Below are positions 46,600 through 58,039 of a stretch of DNA of 64,000 nt, piece by piece. Position numbers and translations under genes: made by a program. The DNA is from Fasciola hepatica (lineage: Eukaryota > Platyhelminthes > Trematoda > Plagiorchiida > Fasciolidae). The stretch lies in NCBI GenBank assembly GCA_948099385.1, contig CANUEZ040000061.1, forward strand, positions 11,826,001-11,890,000, read 5' to 3'. The notes under the pieces are model-generated. The model saw only the letters and a program-made list of their open reading frames with translations. It was not told the origin of the DNA and did not search any database. Position 1 is the stretch's first letter. Each line of letters begins with the position of its first letter.

Positions 46600-48500
46600 T
46601 CCTAGGGATTGTAGGAGGGATGAGGACAAGTCGGTGTGGCGTGGGGCTGCAAGGGCCAAGTCAGTCAAGCGTAGAAACCGTAGTTGGGCTCCCTTCAGGG
46701 CTTCTGGGAGTCGCCAGGCTTGGATTCGACATATCGAGCATAGAAATGAAGTGATGGGCCTCTTGCGATCTGCTAAGAGCATACATGAAATGAAGTTGGC
46801 CACGTGTATCAAAAAGCTTCCAAAGTAGTGGTGTATCACATGCAATCTAGGGGTTCTTTGAGAAATGCAGTGGGACCACTGACGACCCATGATCATGGAG
46901 TGGCAACTGACAACCAAAGCAAGGCAGATGCTCTGGATTGGTATTTTAGTAGTGTGTAAAGAAAAGATAACTGTGTGCAGATAACTTTTGAGGAGGGACT
47001 CTTCCAAAGGACGTAAAATACTTAAATCTTTCATCAGAAATCGTACGCAAACACCTGGAAGGGTTAGACAAAGGTAAGTCAGCTGGGTCAGATGACATCT
47101 ACCCTGCTATCATTAAGCCGTTGGCTGATATCCTATACACCCAGTATACACGTTATAAGAGGCCACCGCAGACCACGGAAGGTTGCCGCAGGACTGGAAA
47201 AACGCAGCAGTGGTGGCCAAATATAAAGAGGGGCCCGCTGTGAAATGAGGAACTACGGACCTGTTGGCCTAACCTGTATTATACGCAAAGTGTTAGTGAA
47301 GATAATTCCGGCCCAGGTCTGCAAGCACTTACAAGAGAATTCCATGCTTTCCATGGCTCAGCGTGGATTTCTAAAAACAGGTCGTGCTTGCCCAATCTCT
47401 TGGGCTTCCTGGACGAATTCACTTGAAGGGTGGATGAAGGCAAATAGGCAGAAGCACAGTAACTTGAGTTTAGCAAGGCATTTGACCCGGTAAAACATCA
47501 GCTCTTGCTGATCAAGATGAGGTAATTTGATATAAGTGGGCAGATTCAGGAATGGTTAAGGGACTTCCTTGCTGGTAGAGAATTTGACGTGAGAGTAGAT
47601 GACAAGAACTCTGAACTAGAGAACCTCACCAGTGCAGTACCGCAGGATTTCGTACTAGGCCCATTACTGTTTCCTCCGTTTGTTAATGATTTAGCCTCAG
47701 TCATACAGTCACCAAGCTTCTTCTTTGTAGATGGTGTGAAGTAAATGGGAGCTCGGAGGAGAGGAGAGGGGAGCTGAGAAGAGACATAGCTGTCGTTCTT
47801 AAATGGGTACAGAAATGGGACTTACCTCTCAGTGCTGGTAAGAACCACTAATTGTCACGCTTAGTGGAGAGCCTGACGGTTGCACACGACCAAGGTCCAC
47901 TTACAATGGAGGCAGTAAGAGTGAAAGGCCCTGGGATTTTGGTGAACTCTAACCTCCAGAGGTAGGACCAGTGTGCAGCAGCTGCAAAAAGCATACTGTG
48001 TGCTCGGTGTTTTCGTGCCCATGACCACAGGTTTTCTTGCCAGTGGACATGTCTACAGTCAGACCTCTTTTAGAAAATTTTGTTCAGCCATGGTCACTCT
48101 TCTACAAAGTAATGCCACCTGTTTGGAGAACGTGCAACGTCTTGCTACTCGCATGGCTGGGGGTCAGAGGAGAAAGAAGTATGAGCAGAAGCTCCAGGAC
48201 CTCAGACATTTCTCTATCGAAAGGAGGAGGCTACGAGGGGATCTCACTGGTACATTTAAGATAATAAAAGGCTTTTCTGGTTTCAGATCGGAGAGTCTAA
48301 TCCACGTGATAACAGATTCCAGAGGAAGATGTCATGGCGAGAAGCTGGCCAAAATTCAATCCAGGTTGATAGCTAGATATCATTTTTTAACAGTTGGGTG
48401 GTTAACTACAGGCATAGACTGCCAGGAGAGGCAATAGAACTGGGGACCGTCCAGGCATTCAAGGGAGCCCTAGAACGTAAGTGGAATTGAATCACTCCCG
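46600..48500 (+). pseudogene. CR1-like reverse transcriptase and C-terminal domain (decayed)
   Basis: Linker trace at 46634-46828 ('IRHIEHRNEVMGLLRSAKSI'). Start of the enzyme at about 47050: 'LEGLDKGKSAGSDDIYPAII' (usually LxxLxxxKSxGPDxIxPxxL). A palm trace near 47690-47740 reads 'FFFVDGVK', with the second catalytic Asp lost. C-terminal frame 47973-48437 has 'LENVQRLATRMAGGQRRKKY' and 'SIERRRLRGDLTGTFKIIKG', typical of CR1 3' ends. Frameshifts occur throughout. Confidence 0.72.
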
Positions 48501-48545
48501 ACAGTGAGTTTTGAGCATGTCACTGGACAGACGGATTTGACGAGT

Positions 48546-50279
48546 TTAATTGCTGGGCACTTCCATTTGTCACGTGACGGCTTAGTGAGCGCTCACGACG
48601 AGTAATGACTCTCAGACTTGACGTGCGATGAGGTTTTGTGATTCCCCTCTATTTTTAGTAGGGATTTGAAGAGATAAACGGCGCAGTGGTGAATGCCTAC
48701 CTAGTGTGCATACTGTCGAACGAATTCTGGAAGGTCGATTGGCCGAGGCCATTATCTGTCCTGTGCAAACGGAACTGAACAGAAATCCAAGTAAGCTTCA
48801 TCACGACTGTCGAGTGAGCGTCGAGGTCTCACTTTCGAATAAGGCCGCTAGTCATGCTATCGTGTCTCATAGTTAAGTGCGGTCCGAGATTGGTTTAGCT
48901 TATGCCGGGGTTCTCTTGTTTTTTTTGTGTGTGGGGGGGGGGGAGAAAATGGAAGGTCAGATAACTAGAAACCAGCGGCACAGTCTTGGCCACTGGAGGG
49001 AGTGCTAAGTTTCTTGTTTCTGTGGCAGCACATGGGGGCTTCCGTAGCCTCAAGCACAAAGAACTGGATGCAAGTTTGATTCACGCATTTAAATGCCGTG
49101 ATGTGATGTAATTTGATTTGTTATAATTAGCACCTCGAAAGTGCACAGGATTGAAGAGCGACCTTGAATTCCGAGGATGGCGAGTAACGGTGTGGACTCC
49201 CAAGTGCTAGTTGATAAAACAAATGATTCAAAAGGTGATGGTAGTGCGTACGAAGATTTGGCAAAAGTATGTACCTTTGAGCTTGTTGGTATGCCATAGG
49301 CATCAAAGTTCTCAGTAACCTCCTCAAAAAAGCGTATTACGAGCCGCTCTACCTCAGAAACGGGAAGCTGCGACTCAGGTAAGTCCTCAACAAAGACGGT
49401 GGAATTTCTTCGCATGATCAGTTGTGTTTCCTGGTTAATTGTTTGACTACTCGATGCTGTTACAGACTCGGCAAACTCGCGATCGTGCGTCGCGCGGGAT
49501 ACTTTTCAAGCATCTACATAGACGCAGAAGACACCGAAGAGGCATCAACCCATGTAGCAAAACCATTCCGAAACCGACCGATTTTCGGGTGGTTTCTGAG
49601 TAGTTTATGTTACTGATGTGAAATACTTGGTGTACTTCGTTGATTTCTGTCGGTTTTCCCAAATTGCGCTTGTGTTCGCTCACTTTAATCTCCGAATCTC
49701 TGAACTGTCAATAGTTATCTTTATTTGCAGACTCTAAGAACGTGAAACAGAATGATCAGCGACTTGGTGCTTAAGGACATTTCAGTGTATTCAAATCAGT
49801 ATATTGAAATAATGTGCTTACTAAGCAGCGTGCGTTACTCCGGTTGTCTTTCCTTTACACCTTTGCACTCAACAAACCGGTCGGAAACCGGTCGAAAGCC
49901 GATGGTACAAATGGACTGTGGGCTATGAGAGAAGACATCAGTTGAATTCAATTCGGTTCCAGGACTTGACGGCGGGATGCCTGAATGTCCAGATTCTTGC
50001 ACGGGTGAGCTCCTTGGATCCCCCGGTGCTTCGACAATTGGAAGAGACGACTCTTATTCAATAATTGACTAAAATCAGTGAGGGTTCAGGTTAGATCTTC
50101 AACCCCGTTTCTCTTCAACAACTTCTCGGATCACAGCCGCTAGTCACACCCACCTCACGTTCAATCTCCCTGGTAATAGGGATAGTATAGTAAGGGGTGG
50201 TAGGTACTAAATAAGGTTCCTCGAGGGTTGAAGTGAAAGGGACTAGTCAGTTGTCTACAAAAAACGGTAGTAGACTCCT
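48546..50279. other. No recognisable gene (1.7 kb)
   Basis: The stretch contains a G-run (about 48936-48943) and a CCGGTCGGAAACCGGTCG internal repeat at about 49878-49895. Frames do not exceed 108 codons and carry no motif. Confidence 0.4.
49547..49605 (+). repeat. Left arm of a dispersed inverted repeat
   Basis: 'cccatgtagcaaaaccattc' followed by 'cgaaaccgaccgattttcgg' resembles the reverse complement of 51270-51325. The arms lie about 1.7 kb apart and enclose an antisense LINE fragment. Confidence 0.4.
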
Positions 50280-51010
50280 GGTTATATTTCTCCAAACACA
50301 GTCATCCAGACCTTATCTAATCTCCTTTTGAACTCAGACACTCAGCTGGCGCTTATCACATCTTCTGGCAGTCTATTCCAGTCATTAGCGACCCTAACTG
50401 CAGAAGACTGACTTCTGATGCGAGTCAAAGTGCTCTCTTTCTTGATTGTCAGTATATGCCCTACTAGGCAGCCATTCTCTCCCAGCTCAAATAAGGCCCC
50501 TGTGGCTTCGTGCATCTGTAAACCCTTTTAGTATTTTGAAGGCCACTATGAGGTCACCTCGTCTTCTTTTTCTTTCTAAAGAACATAACCCCAGTTCGTA
50601 GCACAAATGTCTGTGTTTTTCGAACCATCGCGTGAATCGCCGTTGTAGCTGCTCCAGAGCCTTGATGTCCCTCACCAAATATGGCCTCCACGCTTGGACA
50701 CAGTTTTCTAGATGAGGTCTCACAAAAGCCTTGTACAATGGCAATAGGACCCTTGGTTTCCTAGAACTGACCGCCCTCCTCAACTGGTACAGGGCTTTAC
50801 GTGCTTTCTCCATTACTTTCTGGCACTGGCGACTTGGCTTAAGGTCAGCGCTTACCATCACCCCTAGGTCCCGGGCTTCTATGGTCTAAGCTAGCGCCTC
50901 CCGATTGTCTGATGGCCCCATATATTGTGAGGACAATGGTCCTTCCTCCTTCATGAGATGTTGGCATTTGCTCAGATTGAGGGGAAGATCCCAAGCCGCT
51001 CTGGGCTGGA
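50280..51010 (-). pseudogene. CR1-like LINE 3' fragment, minus strand
   Basis: A 124-codon frame (50861-50487) contains 'VMVSADLKPSRQCQKVMEKA', 'RPHLENCVQAWRPYLV', 'LEQLQRRFTRWF' and 'LERKRRRGDLIVAFKILKG', the standard C-terminal region of CR1-type elements. Upstream to about 51000 a 'WDLPLNLSKCQHL' block (usually WxLxLNxxKCxxL) is seen. The downstream end, near 50280, holds 'SEFKRRLDKVW', the usual FKxxLD ending. No catalytic box; 5'-truncated. Confidence 0.8.
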
Positions 51011-51229
51011 CATTTCATTTCAATAATTACCCTTTAATTTCAATGGGTATTTGTATAAACTTAAGTTAAAGGCGATCCTGTTTCATTCGCCTTAAATAAG
51101 TAAAATAAACAGAGTGACTAGGATATCATCGTTGGGAGGATAAAGGAGATAAGGATAAATGTGGTTTGGGGAAAGTGACACAAACTAGTGAAGTGAATCT
51201 CATATTTCCCATGATCGGTTTAAATCGCT

Positions 51230-51325
51230 CGAAAACGAATCAGAGCAATAACACAGACTGGTAGAAAACTGTTATACAACCGGTATGAAAGTGATCGGTT
51301 TCAGAGCGGTTTTGCTGCATGGGGA
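51230..51325 (-). repeat. Right arm of the dispersed inverted repeat
   Basis: The sequence 'gatcggtttcagagcggttt' followed by 'tgctgcatggg' mirrors the left arm at 49547-49605. It may be a terminal repeat of a small DNA transposon or a pair of opposed dispersed repeats. Confidence 0.4.
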
Positions 51326-52119
51326 CTAACGTGCTTCTGCTGCAGGCTCTTATGCGGACATTGTTAAGAACCTCAGTATTGCCGTACTGTTTGTCGCTCT
51401 GTATTTCGTGTCGTCTGATAAAATATGTAAGGAAAACTGCCGCTTTTCTCAGTTTATGGTATTCTAACGAAACTTATCTATAAAACGTACAAAGATGTTG
51501 ACGTGATTTGTATTCCTACCCGGGACTGAAAACTGTGTTACTCATGCCCGTTAGCAGCCTCATCACTGATAGTAAAGCTCACACCACATGAATTCACTCA
51601 TCAGACGTCCCTTTGAGTTGCACCCCTCTATCTTAAGCGAAAATAACGTAATCTACACGATATACGTAACCCGTGAAATGCATTAATCATTGACTCATTA
51701 CTCCAAAACGAAATATACCGTGGCAGTGGCGACCGACTCTTGTGTACCTCTTCTTGACCGCTGATGGCTTTCTGTGCAGCATAAATAAGCACGTGTGAAA
51801 AGCCTACTCATTATTCAGTGCTGTTCCTTTGTAGTAAATTATCAATTTTTTACCGACTGTCCAATTCTGGACGTTCAGTGAGCACTAGATTACGTTCATA
51901 TTTGTCGTGTATGAGCCAAAAGCATGTACGTTTCATCTCGTTTCTCCGGAAAAATGAGAAAGTATGATCACAAAGGGGATATGCGACAACCACAAAAGTT
52001 CCCAGATACGCAGTCGAGCTTTTAATGTTGAAGTAAAAATGACTGTGAAACCGATCAGAGTAATTTCTTACTTCAAAATTCCTGGCTGCTGAATGAAATG
52101 TCATTGCTCCCACTAATGT
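51326..52119. other. No recognisable feature (0.8 kb)
   Basis: A 122-codon minus-strand frame (52218-51850) partly overlaps the RTE fragment in the opposite sense and is likely fortuitous. I see nothing else. Confidence 0.4.
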
Positions 52120-52502
52120 TCGGTGGCTTTCTGTATTCGAAGCATTGCTCATGTCTGGTGGGAACATCGGGTGAGCAACGGCGAGGTTCGTCGTCGTGTG
52201 TTTGGTGCTGGTAATCACTCTTTAACCGGGATCACTGTACACCGCATCCGACGGCTCGAGCATGTTTTGTGTATGCCTACCCATCTTTTACCCTTTCGTA
52301 CTGGTGCACGTGCTCGTCAAGTCTGGAAGAAGCGGCGCGGCGGTCAGGCTATGATTTGGCGCAGGGACATGAAGAGGTTTGCTTTGGCTTTGACTTCGGT
52401 TACTATTTCCAACCTTTCTGGCTGTGGTCCAGAAGATAAGGATTGCCATTGGTTAGAGACGCAGAGAAAGATCGCTCGAAACCGAATCCAGTGGTGTGAA
52501 TG

Positions 52503-52578
<76 letters not shown>
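52120..52578 (+). pseudogene. 5'-truncated RTE-type LINE, C-terminus and TA tail
   Basis: The translation 'CIRSIAHVWWEHRVSNGEVR', then 'ITVHRIRRLEHVLCMP', then 'KKRRGGQAMIWRRDMKRFA' is the conserved C-terminal end of flatworm RTE reverse transcriptases (CLRSIAxIxWxHRVSNxEVRxRV...HRLRWLGHVLRM...KKxRGGQxMTWxR). It is also homologous to 62540-62860. It ends in a long (TA)n tract, as RTE copies often do. Confidence 0.82.
52504..52578. repeat. (TA)n microsatellite, RTE tail
   Basis: About 37 uninterrupted TA units directly follow the RTE fragment. Length is likely polymorphic and may be uncertain in the assembly. Confidence 0.9.
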
Positions 52579-52581
<3 letters not shown>

Positions 52582-52929
52582 CTCAGTCGAATATGCTACT
52601 GTATCATCTCACATACATCAGATAAAACAATAGTTCGTAAAGATAACTGTAACTTTACATAAATCGCAAAACGTTCCCCTCAAATGACTAGCAAATTTGC
52701 GGGCACTCCCAGTGGTTAGAATTTATCAGGTTGGGTGTTCAGCTGTCGTAATGTTCTATGATAATCATACAAATACAGTTATTGAACTGGATGATTCAGT
52801 CACCCTAATGAAAGATACATTTGATTTACGTGCAGGGGCTTCAGGTTGGGTTTATTGCACCTTTTCTTTTGGTAAATTTAGCAAACTTCAACGAAGGAAC
52901 GGTTGCTTGTGACCCCAAATCCATTTTAT

Positions 52930-53880
52930 TGTAACTCGTTTTTGACCGCTGTTAATCGACCGTTCGTTTTGGATAGGTCTCAGAAAACGATCTTTATAGG
53001 GTCATATCACAATATTATCTTTTGTTGCCCACCAACAGTTATTTACGGAGTTAATTCCGTTTCATACGAAGATTATCCCTAAGCCAGTTGTATCTGACAC
53101 CAGCCAATTTACGTACGGTCGTTTCCATTCAACCACGGGATCCCTGGATTCCCTACACGTTCCGTCCTGTTGTCACCCTGTCAGATATGTTTTGGCTGCT
53201 AGGGTTTGTTTCTCTGACTACAGCGGTGCATTCAGCTGTCTAGACAGATCCAAGCCACCACGGATTGCCGTTGTCAGCGGAAGTCAGCCAAGTGACATAC
53301 ACCTACTGTCGGGTTACTCCTTTGGTTGACAACAGTTTTCACGATTTCGAAGTAAAAATCCCTTCCTGCTGACATCTGGAATACGTTTTTTACGATATAC
53401 AATCCCACCCAGTTTTTTGTTCTCTACGTTTATCTCCCACGGCGATTGTATGCTTAATACATACGCGGATTATGTAGTCTATGGCACATCCTACACCATC
53501 CAATCTACTCAAACTGTTTTGCAAAATAGCCTAATTGAGCTTGCTATTTGGTCCTCCAACCACAACCTAAGAATAAGTCCTCCAAAGTATTCCAAAATTT
53601 TGTTTCGTTTTCATAAAAGAGTCAGGTATTTCCATCTTTTGGAACTTGTTTTTCCCCTTTTTATAAGAAAAAATCGCACCGGAAGTAATTCATCAGTGAA
53701 TTGTCTGTGCTTTATCATCAGTCGTAACACCTCGATCTGTAAATGGCACCACAGTATTTCAGAAAACAAGGCGGTTTACTTTTTGTTGTACACAAATCGC
53801 TTGCTACTTCACTCCGTCTCATCCAAAACTTTCTTTGCTCCTGCGTTCTATTTCACTACCTCTACGATTGCCATGTAATG
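52930..53880 (+). pseudogene. LINE reverse transcriptase remnant (I/jockey-like)
   Basis: The block 'RVCFSDYSGAFSCLDRSKPP' at about 53203-53262 matches FxDYSxAFxxLDRxxLL. After a frameshift, 53417-53878 gives 'LNTYADYVVYGTS', the catalytic YADD with its second Asp changed to Tyr (53462-53473), followed by 'LIELAIWSSNHNLRISPPKY' (usually LxxLxxWxxxNxLxLxPxK). The family differs from the CR1-like copies nearby. Confidence 0.68.
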
Positions 53881-54141
53881 TTCCATGAACTGCTTGCTAA
53901 TCATAATCAGTCCGATCCCTGAAACATCTAGAGTTAGCGCATATCGCATAGTCAGGTAACCAAATTTATAATTCCCCAACATCACAATTCATGTGCGAAG
54001 TTTTCCCGTAAGATACTGTTCCACCAATTGAACCTCATTTCCCCCATCTTACTAAGTGCATTTCAGTAACATCCACACAATCCTACTATGGGCATTCCGT
54101 TACCCACGCAAAAGCCTTTAAGTCCTTAACAGTACTATAAC

Positions 54142-54475
54142 GTGGTGGTCGACTGGGTTAGAGCGTTTGATTCCCATCTCGGAAGTCCGAGGTTCGAATC
54201 CCCGCCACCACCGGTTACGTTGGTGGTAGACAGCATTTCACTGTCGTTCGGATCGTTACCACACCTGACCTACTGGGGCCTTACGTGGTTCTCCACTCCA
54301 AGTCTCAGGGTCTGGTTGCCGGTTATACCTGATAGTGCAGTGGGCCTTCGTATCTATGGGGTGTATACCCCTTCCACTGCACTCATGCACAAGCATGTAA
54401 CAAAAACATCACCCCTTTCTGCACCCTGGAGCTTTTGTTGCAGAACTAGACTCGGTGCTTGGTTGGCGTTTCCCA
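54142..54475 (+). mobile_element. tRNA-derived SINE, copy 1
   Basis: The 5' head is tRNA-like. GTGGTGG at 54142-54148 can pair with CCACCAC at 54204-54210, an A-box-like GTCGACTGGGTTAGAGCG follows, and a perfect B box GGTTCGAATCC lies at 54191-54201. The unrelated body (about 54215-54400) is shared with the copy at 57482. Body landmarks are 'gtagacagcatttcactgtc', 'tctcagggtctggttgccgg' and 'ccccttccactgcactcatg'. SINEs of this sort are transcribed by RNA polymerase III and mobilised by a LINE. The exact 3' end is uncertain; a TG tract follows. Confidence 0.75.
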
Positions 54476-54483
54476 TTCACTCG

Positions 54484-54511
54484 TTGTGTGTGTGTGTGTG
54501 TGTGTGTGTGT
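54484..54511. repeat. (TG)n microsatellite
   Basis: About 14 TG units near the 3' end of the SINE copy, possibly its tail. Confidence 0.85.
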
Positions 54512-55699
54512 TCTCGCTGTGTGTTTGTAAGTGAATATGCAGCTGCCGAATATCCGCCCTCGGGTGCACATAGCATATACTTAATCCGACTTGAAATTTT
54601 GATCCAATCTACCCTAAAAAACTACGATCGACTACGGGGCATTGTTTGTACTCATTCGTTTTTACCCCCTACTAAACGAAACTGGTAACAGCCGAGTGCT
54701 GTGGAAAGCGACTATTTGAGACCTTGCGAGCAAAGTCTGTTCGTTGGTCTGCGTCGGATATTCTGAAGATGTTTTTGATTGCTCAGCTACTAATACATCT
54801 GACGGTGCAAAAGTGACGGTTTTCGACGACTAAGCCTAATGCAGTGTTTAATGTAGTAATGATAATCCGTGGACTCTAGACGTTGGCATAGCAAGCAGAA
54901 CCCAGATTTCTCCCTGAGACTTTCTTTTGTACCTTATTTTATACTGTGTTCAGTTAGTAGTGAAAAATGAAGAACTCGTCGATCATGCTTTATAGTAGTA
55001 GTTATAGGTTTCTCCCAGCAGGATCACTGTCGCGACTGGTGTTGGTATTTGAGTTCGTTACTAGTGAACAAAACGCATGGCGATACCGGGCCAGCTGTTA
55101 CTAGCTTCATTCTAGTTCGTTGTTGGGAAGTAGTTTTTGTTTAGCCTGGACAATTATCAGCGATGCCTGTGTGTTGTGGTTTCGGTTAGCATTGTCATCT
55201 GTTTCAGTGTACTACCTAGGAAATTTCGGTTAAACACGGGATTTTCGCGTCAAGAATGCCCTTCTTTTCCATGGATACAGTAAGTTGTCATGATTACTGG
55301 ACCTGTTTATTCGCCGACCGAAAACAAGTCTGGCTTTAGGAGATCGACCAATTTGTGAAGTTTATAAGCGATAGAATTATTCTTTTTGGCTTGCGTTGTT
55401 GACTGCATTAATCCGAAGAGGTTTACAAAATAGTTTTCCCGAATGGAAGCCACAGGCTTGCCTGAAAAACTAATAGGCCGATGCTAGAGAAGGTCCAAGT
55501 AGCAGAATACTGGGTAATGAACAAGCTTGTTTTCGGTGCTTCAAAACTGACTAAATACAGCACATTTTATAGGTACTGAAAATAAGATAATAACAAACGT
55601 GATGACAACACATGGCACATGTCCACATAGTTGCTTTTCTGTCGGTGTCACGAGAGGTAGTGGCCGTTGATGATTGTCATGTCGGTTGCTTGGGTTTGT
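54512..55699. other. No recognisable feature (1.2 kb)
   Basis: No frame above 77 codons and no motif seen on either strand. Confidence 0.4.
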
Positions 55700-55960
55700 G
55701 ATTTTGTCTTGTTATTTTGCGTCGATGGCCAAGGTAGAGTGAGATCTCACATACTTCTACTGAGCCCACAGCTGCACTAAGGTAGCTGCTGGATATCGTC
55801 CGACTCACCAAGGTCAGCTACCGCGTCATTGGAGAAAAGACTCCCGCGAATAACAAGAGGAATGAAACCCTACAGTCACCATCTTGTGGGAATAGAATTG
55901 AAGTTTACCGGGTTCCCCTCAACGGTTGGAGAAGTCATGACACTATTAGGTAGCTATCAC
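55700..55960 (+). pseudogene. Possible LINE ORF1 fragment
   Basis: A broken frame reads 'LLDIVRLTKVSYRVIGEKTP', which resembles the basic C-terminal part of the CR1-like ORF1 at about 44570-44640 ('LKAYVTKVRYQVTPDGDRVT'). Only one short block matches, so this is tentative. Confidence 0.3.
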
Positions 55961-57481
55961 CCTGCACAGATTTTTGACCCCCAGTCAGAATGGTAATGCC
56001 TCTTCTACATTCTGGTTAGTCCATTGAAGGCTTGGGACGAAAAGCCAAAGTGCGGATTGAAAATTCGCGGACCAACCGACGCGAAAAATTAAAATGCCGG
56101 ATTTATTGAGCCGAGTCAAAAATAAAATCCTTATGAGGTTTTCGGTGACGTTCTTGCACTGAATTGAAACGCCATTGGTTCTTGGGTCAGACTGTTAGAT
56201 GGAGGACTACACCTATAGTACTCCGGTAAAAATTACACATTCCATATTCCGATTTCTCATTGTTTAATCTTTATAGCCAGATGCAGTAACTTGGGGCATA
56301 TTTACTCGGCCAAGTGGGTAGTCGGAAGCTAACATTCGTCCAGAAACCCTCAGCACTTTCCCCTTCGAATTTCACATCAGCCCGGATTAGCATATTTACC
56401 TTTAGGTGAGCGGGGCAGTCTCGTGGCTTTAGTGTTTTGGAGACAGGACACTAAGCATGCCTGTCCTAATTCAAGCATTCAGTTCTTCCATATGAGAGGC
56501 ATTGGGACATCTTCCGTATGATCCTCACAACCTAAAGCACTTGGTTGTGGCTTCTTAGTCAGATAAGAATCCAGCTTCCGCTTGGAGCGTTTGCAGTTCT
56601 CTTGAGTATTTTTTCCGTTTTTCGCCCAAAATTCCCTAATGTGCTCTGAAGAGATCATTCACTTTATTCAGCTTCCTTCTCTACACATCGAATAAGACAG
56701 AGATGCATGTGAGAGGGTTGTTCGCTATTTCCACAAGTCCAGTTAATTCAGCCCCCAACCTCCCACTCCAGCGGGGGAGCTCATTTGGACTTAGCATTTA
56801 GTTGGAAGTGAAATAGATAAAAACACAGGAATACGGTACGAAGAGATAACGTATAATGAAAAATCATGGGGACAATGAATGCAAGTACGCAACTGATTGT
56901 GTCACTTGCCCACGTTGTTCAACGTCTCCAGCAATCGACCTTTGGTGGTCAAATAAATGTCGATACTACAGCCTCAGTTCAGCTCGGTTCGGACAACCAT
57001 TAACCATGCACCGTATGCACTGTGCCTACAGATTGAAAAAGAGTAAATAGGCCTTGCATACTCGCGACTATACTTCATATCCAACGACCAAATGAGATGC
57101 ACCCGACGGGAAGAACGCAAAAGGCGTCTTACCACAAAGGTTCTGAAGGTCCCTCCTTTATTCGCCTACCGTAAGTGTTCTCTCTGGGACTCCTAACAAG
57201 TGTTTTTGACTGAAGCCAAAACGGTAGTGAGACAGGAATAATTGGTTCTTTCTTGCAGTTCAGCACTGATCCACGATGCAGTAAGGCATTGCTCCTACTC
57301 GGGAACGTGACCAAAACACCCTTTTAAGAACTGGTTTATCGCATGATACTTTGGTACTTCGATTTTGTGTTCTGTTCATTGATGCGCTAATTACCAATCC
57401 GCTCGATCGCATTACTTAGCCCCATGCTCCGTACAGCTGCCATTAGACAATAACCGCTCTTTCTTCCGTACAGCATTACCC
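55961..57481. other. No recognisable feature (1.5 kb)
   Basis: Short frames only (57129-57314 minus, 61 codons; 56856-57050 plus, 64 codons), without motifs. Confidence 0.4.
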
Positions 57482-57730
57482 GGTAGTGGTCGAGCGGTCT
57501 GGGGTGTTCGAATCCCGCCACCGCTGATCACTTTGATGGTAAACAGCAATCCACCACCGTCCGGCTCGTTACTACACTTGAACTATTGGGACCTTATGTG
57601 GCTCTCCATCAATCCAATTGTCAGGGTCTCATGGCCGACTGTCCTTATAGAGTAATGAGCCTTTACGGTTATGGGGTGTACCCCTTCCACTGCACTCATG
57701 CGCAAGATTGTAATAGGAAATGCCCCACCT
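57482..57730 (+). mobile_element. tRNA-derived SINE, copy 2 (shortened head)
   Basis: The body matches copy 1 over its length ('tttgatggtaaacagcaatc', 'ttgtcagggtctcatggccg', 'ccccttccactgcactcatg'). In the head, the A-box-like GTGGTCGAGCGGTCTGG is joined directly to the B box GTTCGAATCCC (57506-57516), so the anticodon-arm region is deleted. The outer stem AGTGG/CCACC is kept. Confidence 0.75.
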
Positions 57731-58039
57731 GAGATCAAGGCTCGCCGTGACATGGAATATTTTAAACGAAACAGCGCGACTGAACAGCTGCGAGCATCTG
57801 GTTTTGTAGCTGAAGTCCACAAAACTCCTCGCTCTAATATGGATAGAGGAGCAATTATCAAGAAGCGTGTGCGACTCAGTGATCGTGCCGATATATAAGA
57901 AAATGGACAGGTACCCTTAATACGGACGTCATTTTTGTGGGCTTCGGCAATGTGGTGAGCAGGTTGTCGGCAGCCCTACTGGTGTTCGAATAATGTAAGT
58001 GTAAGATTCTGTTGATGCACTTACTGAGCCTTTGTGCTC

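Larger units (their letters stand above)
43690..48545 (+). mobile_element. Decayed, nearly full-length CR1-like LINE
   Basis: ORF1, endonuclease and reverse transcriptase traces occur in order over about 4.9 kb on one strand, all disrupted. The C-terminal part closely resembles the minus-strand fragment at 50280-51010, suggesting one family. 46.0-46.5 kb shows only weak traces. Confidence 0.72.

Noticed and set aside
54142..54213. Functional tRNA gene
   Set aside because: The acceptor stem and B box look right, but the D arm and anticodon arm do not fold properly. The sequence continues into a body shared with a second copy, so it is a SINE head.
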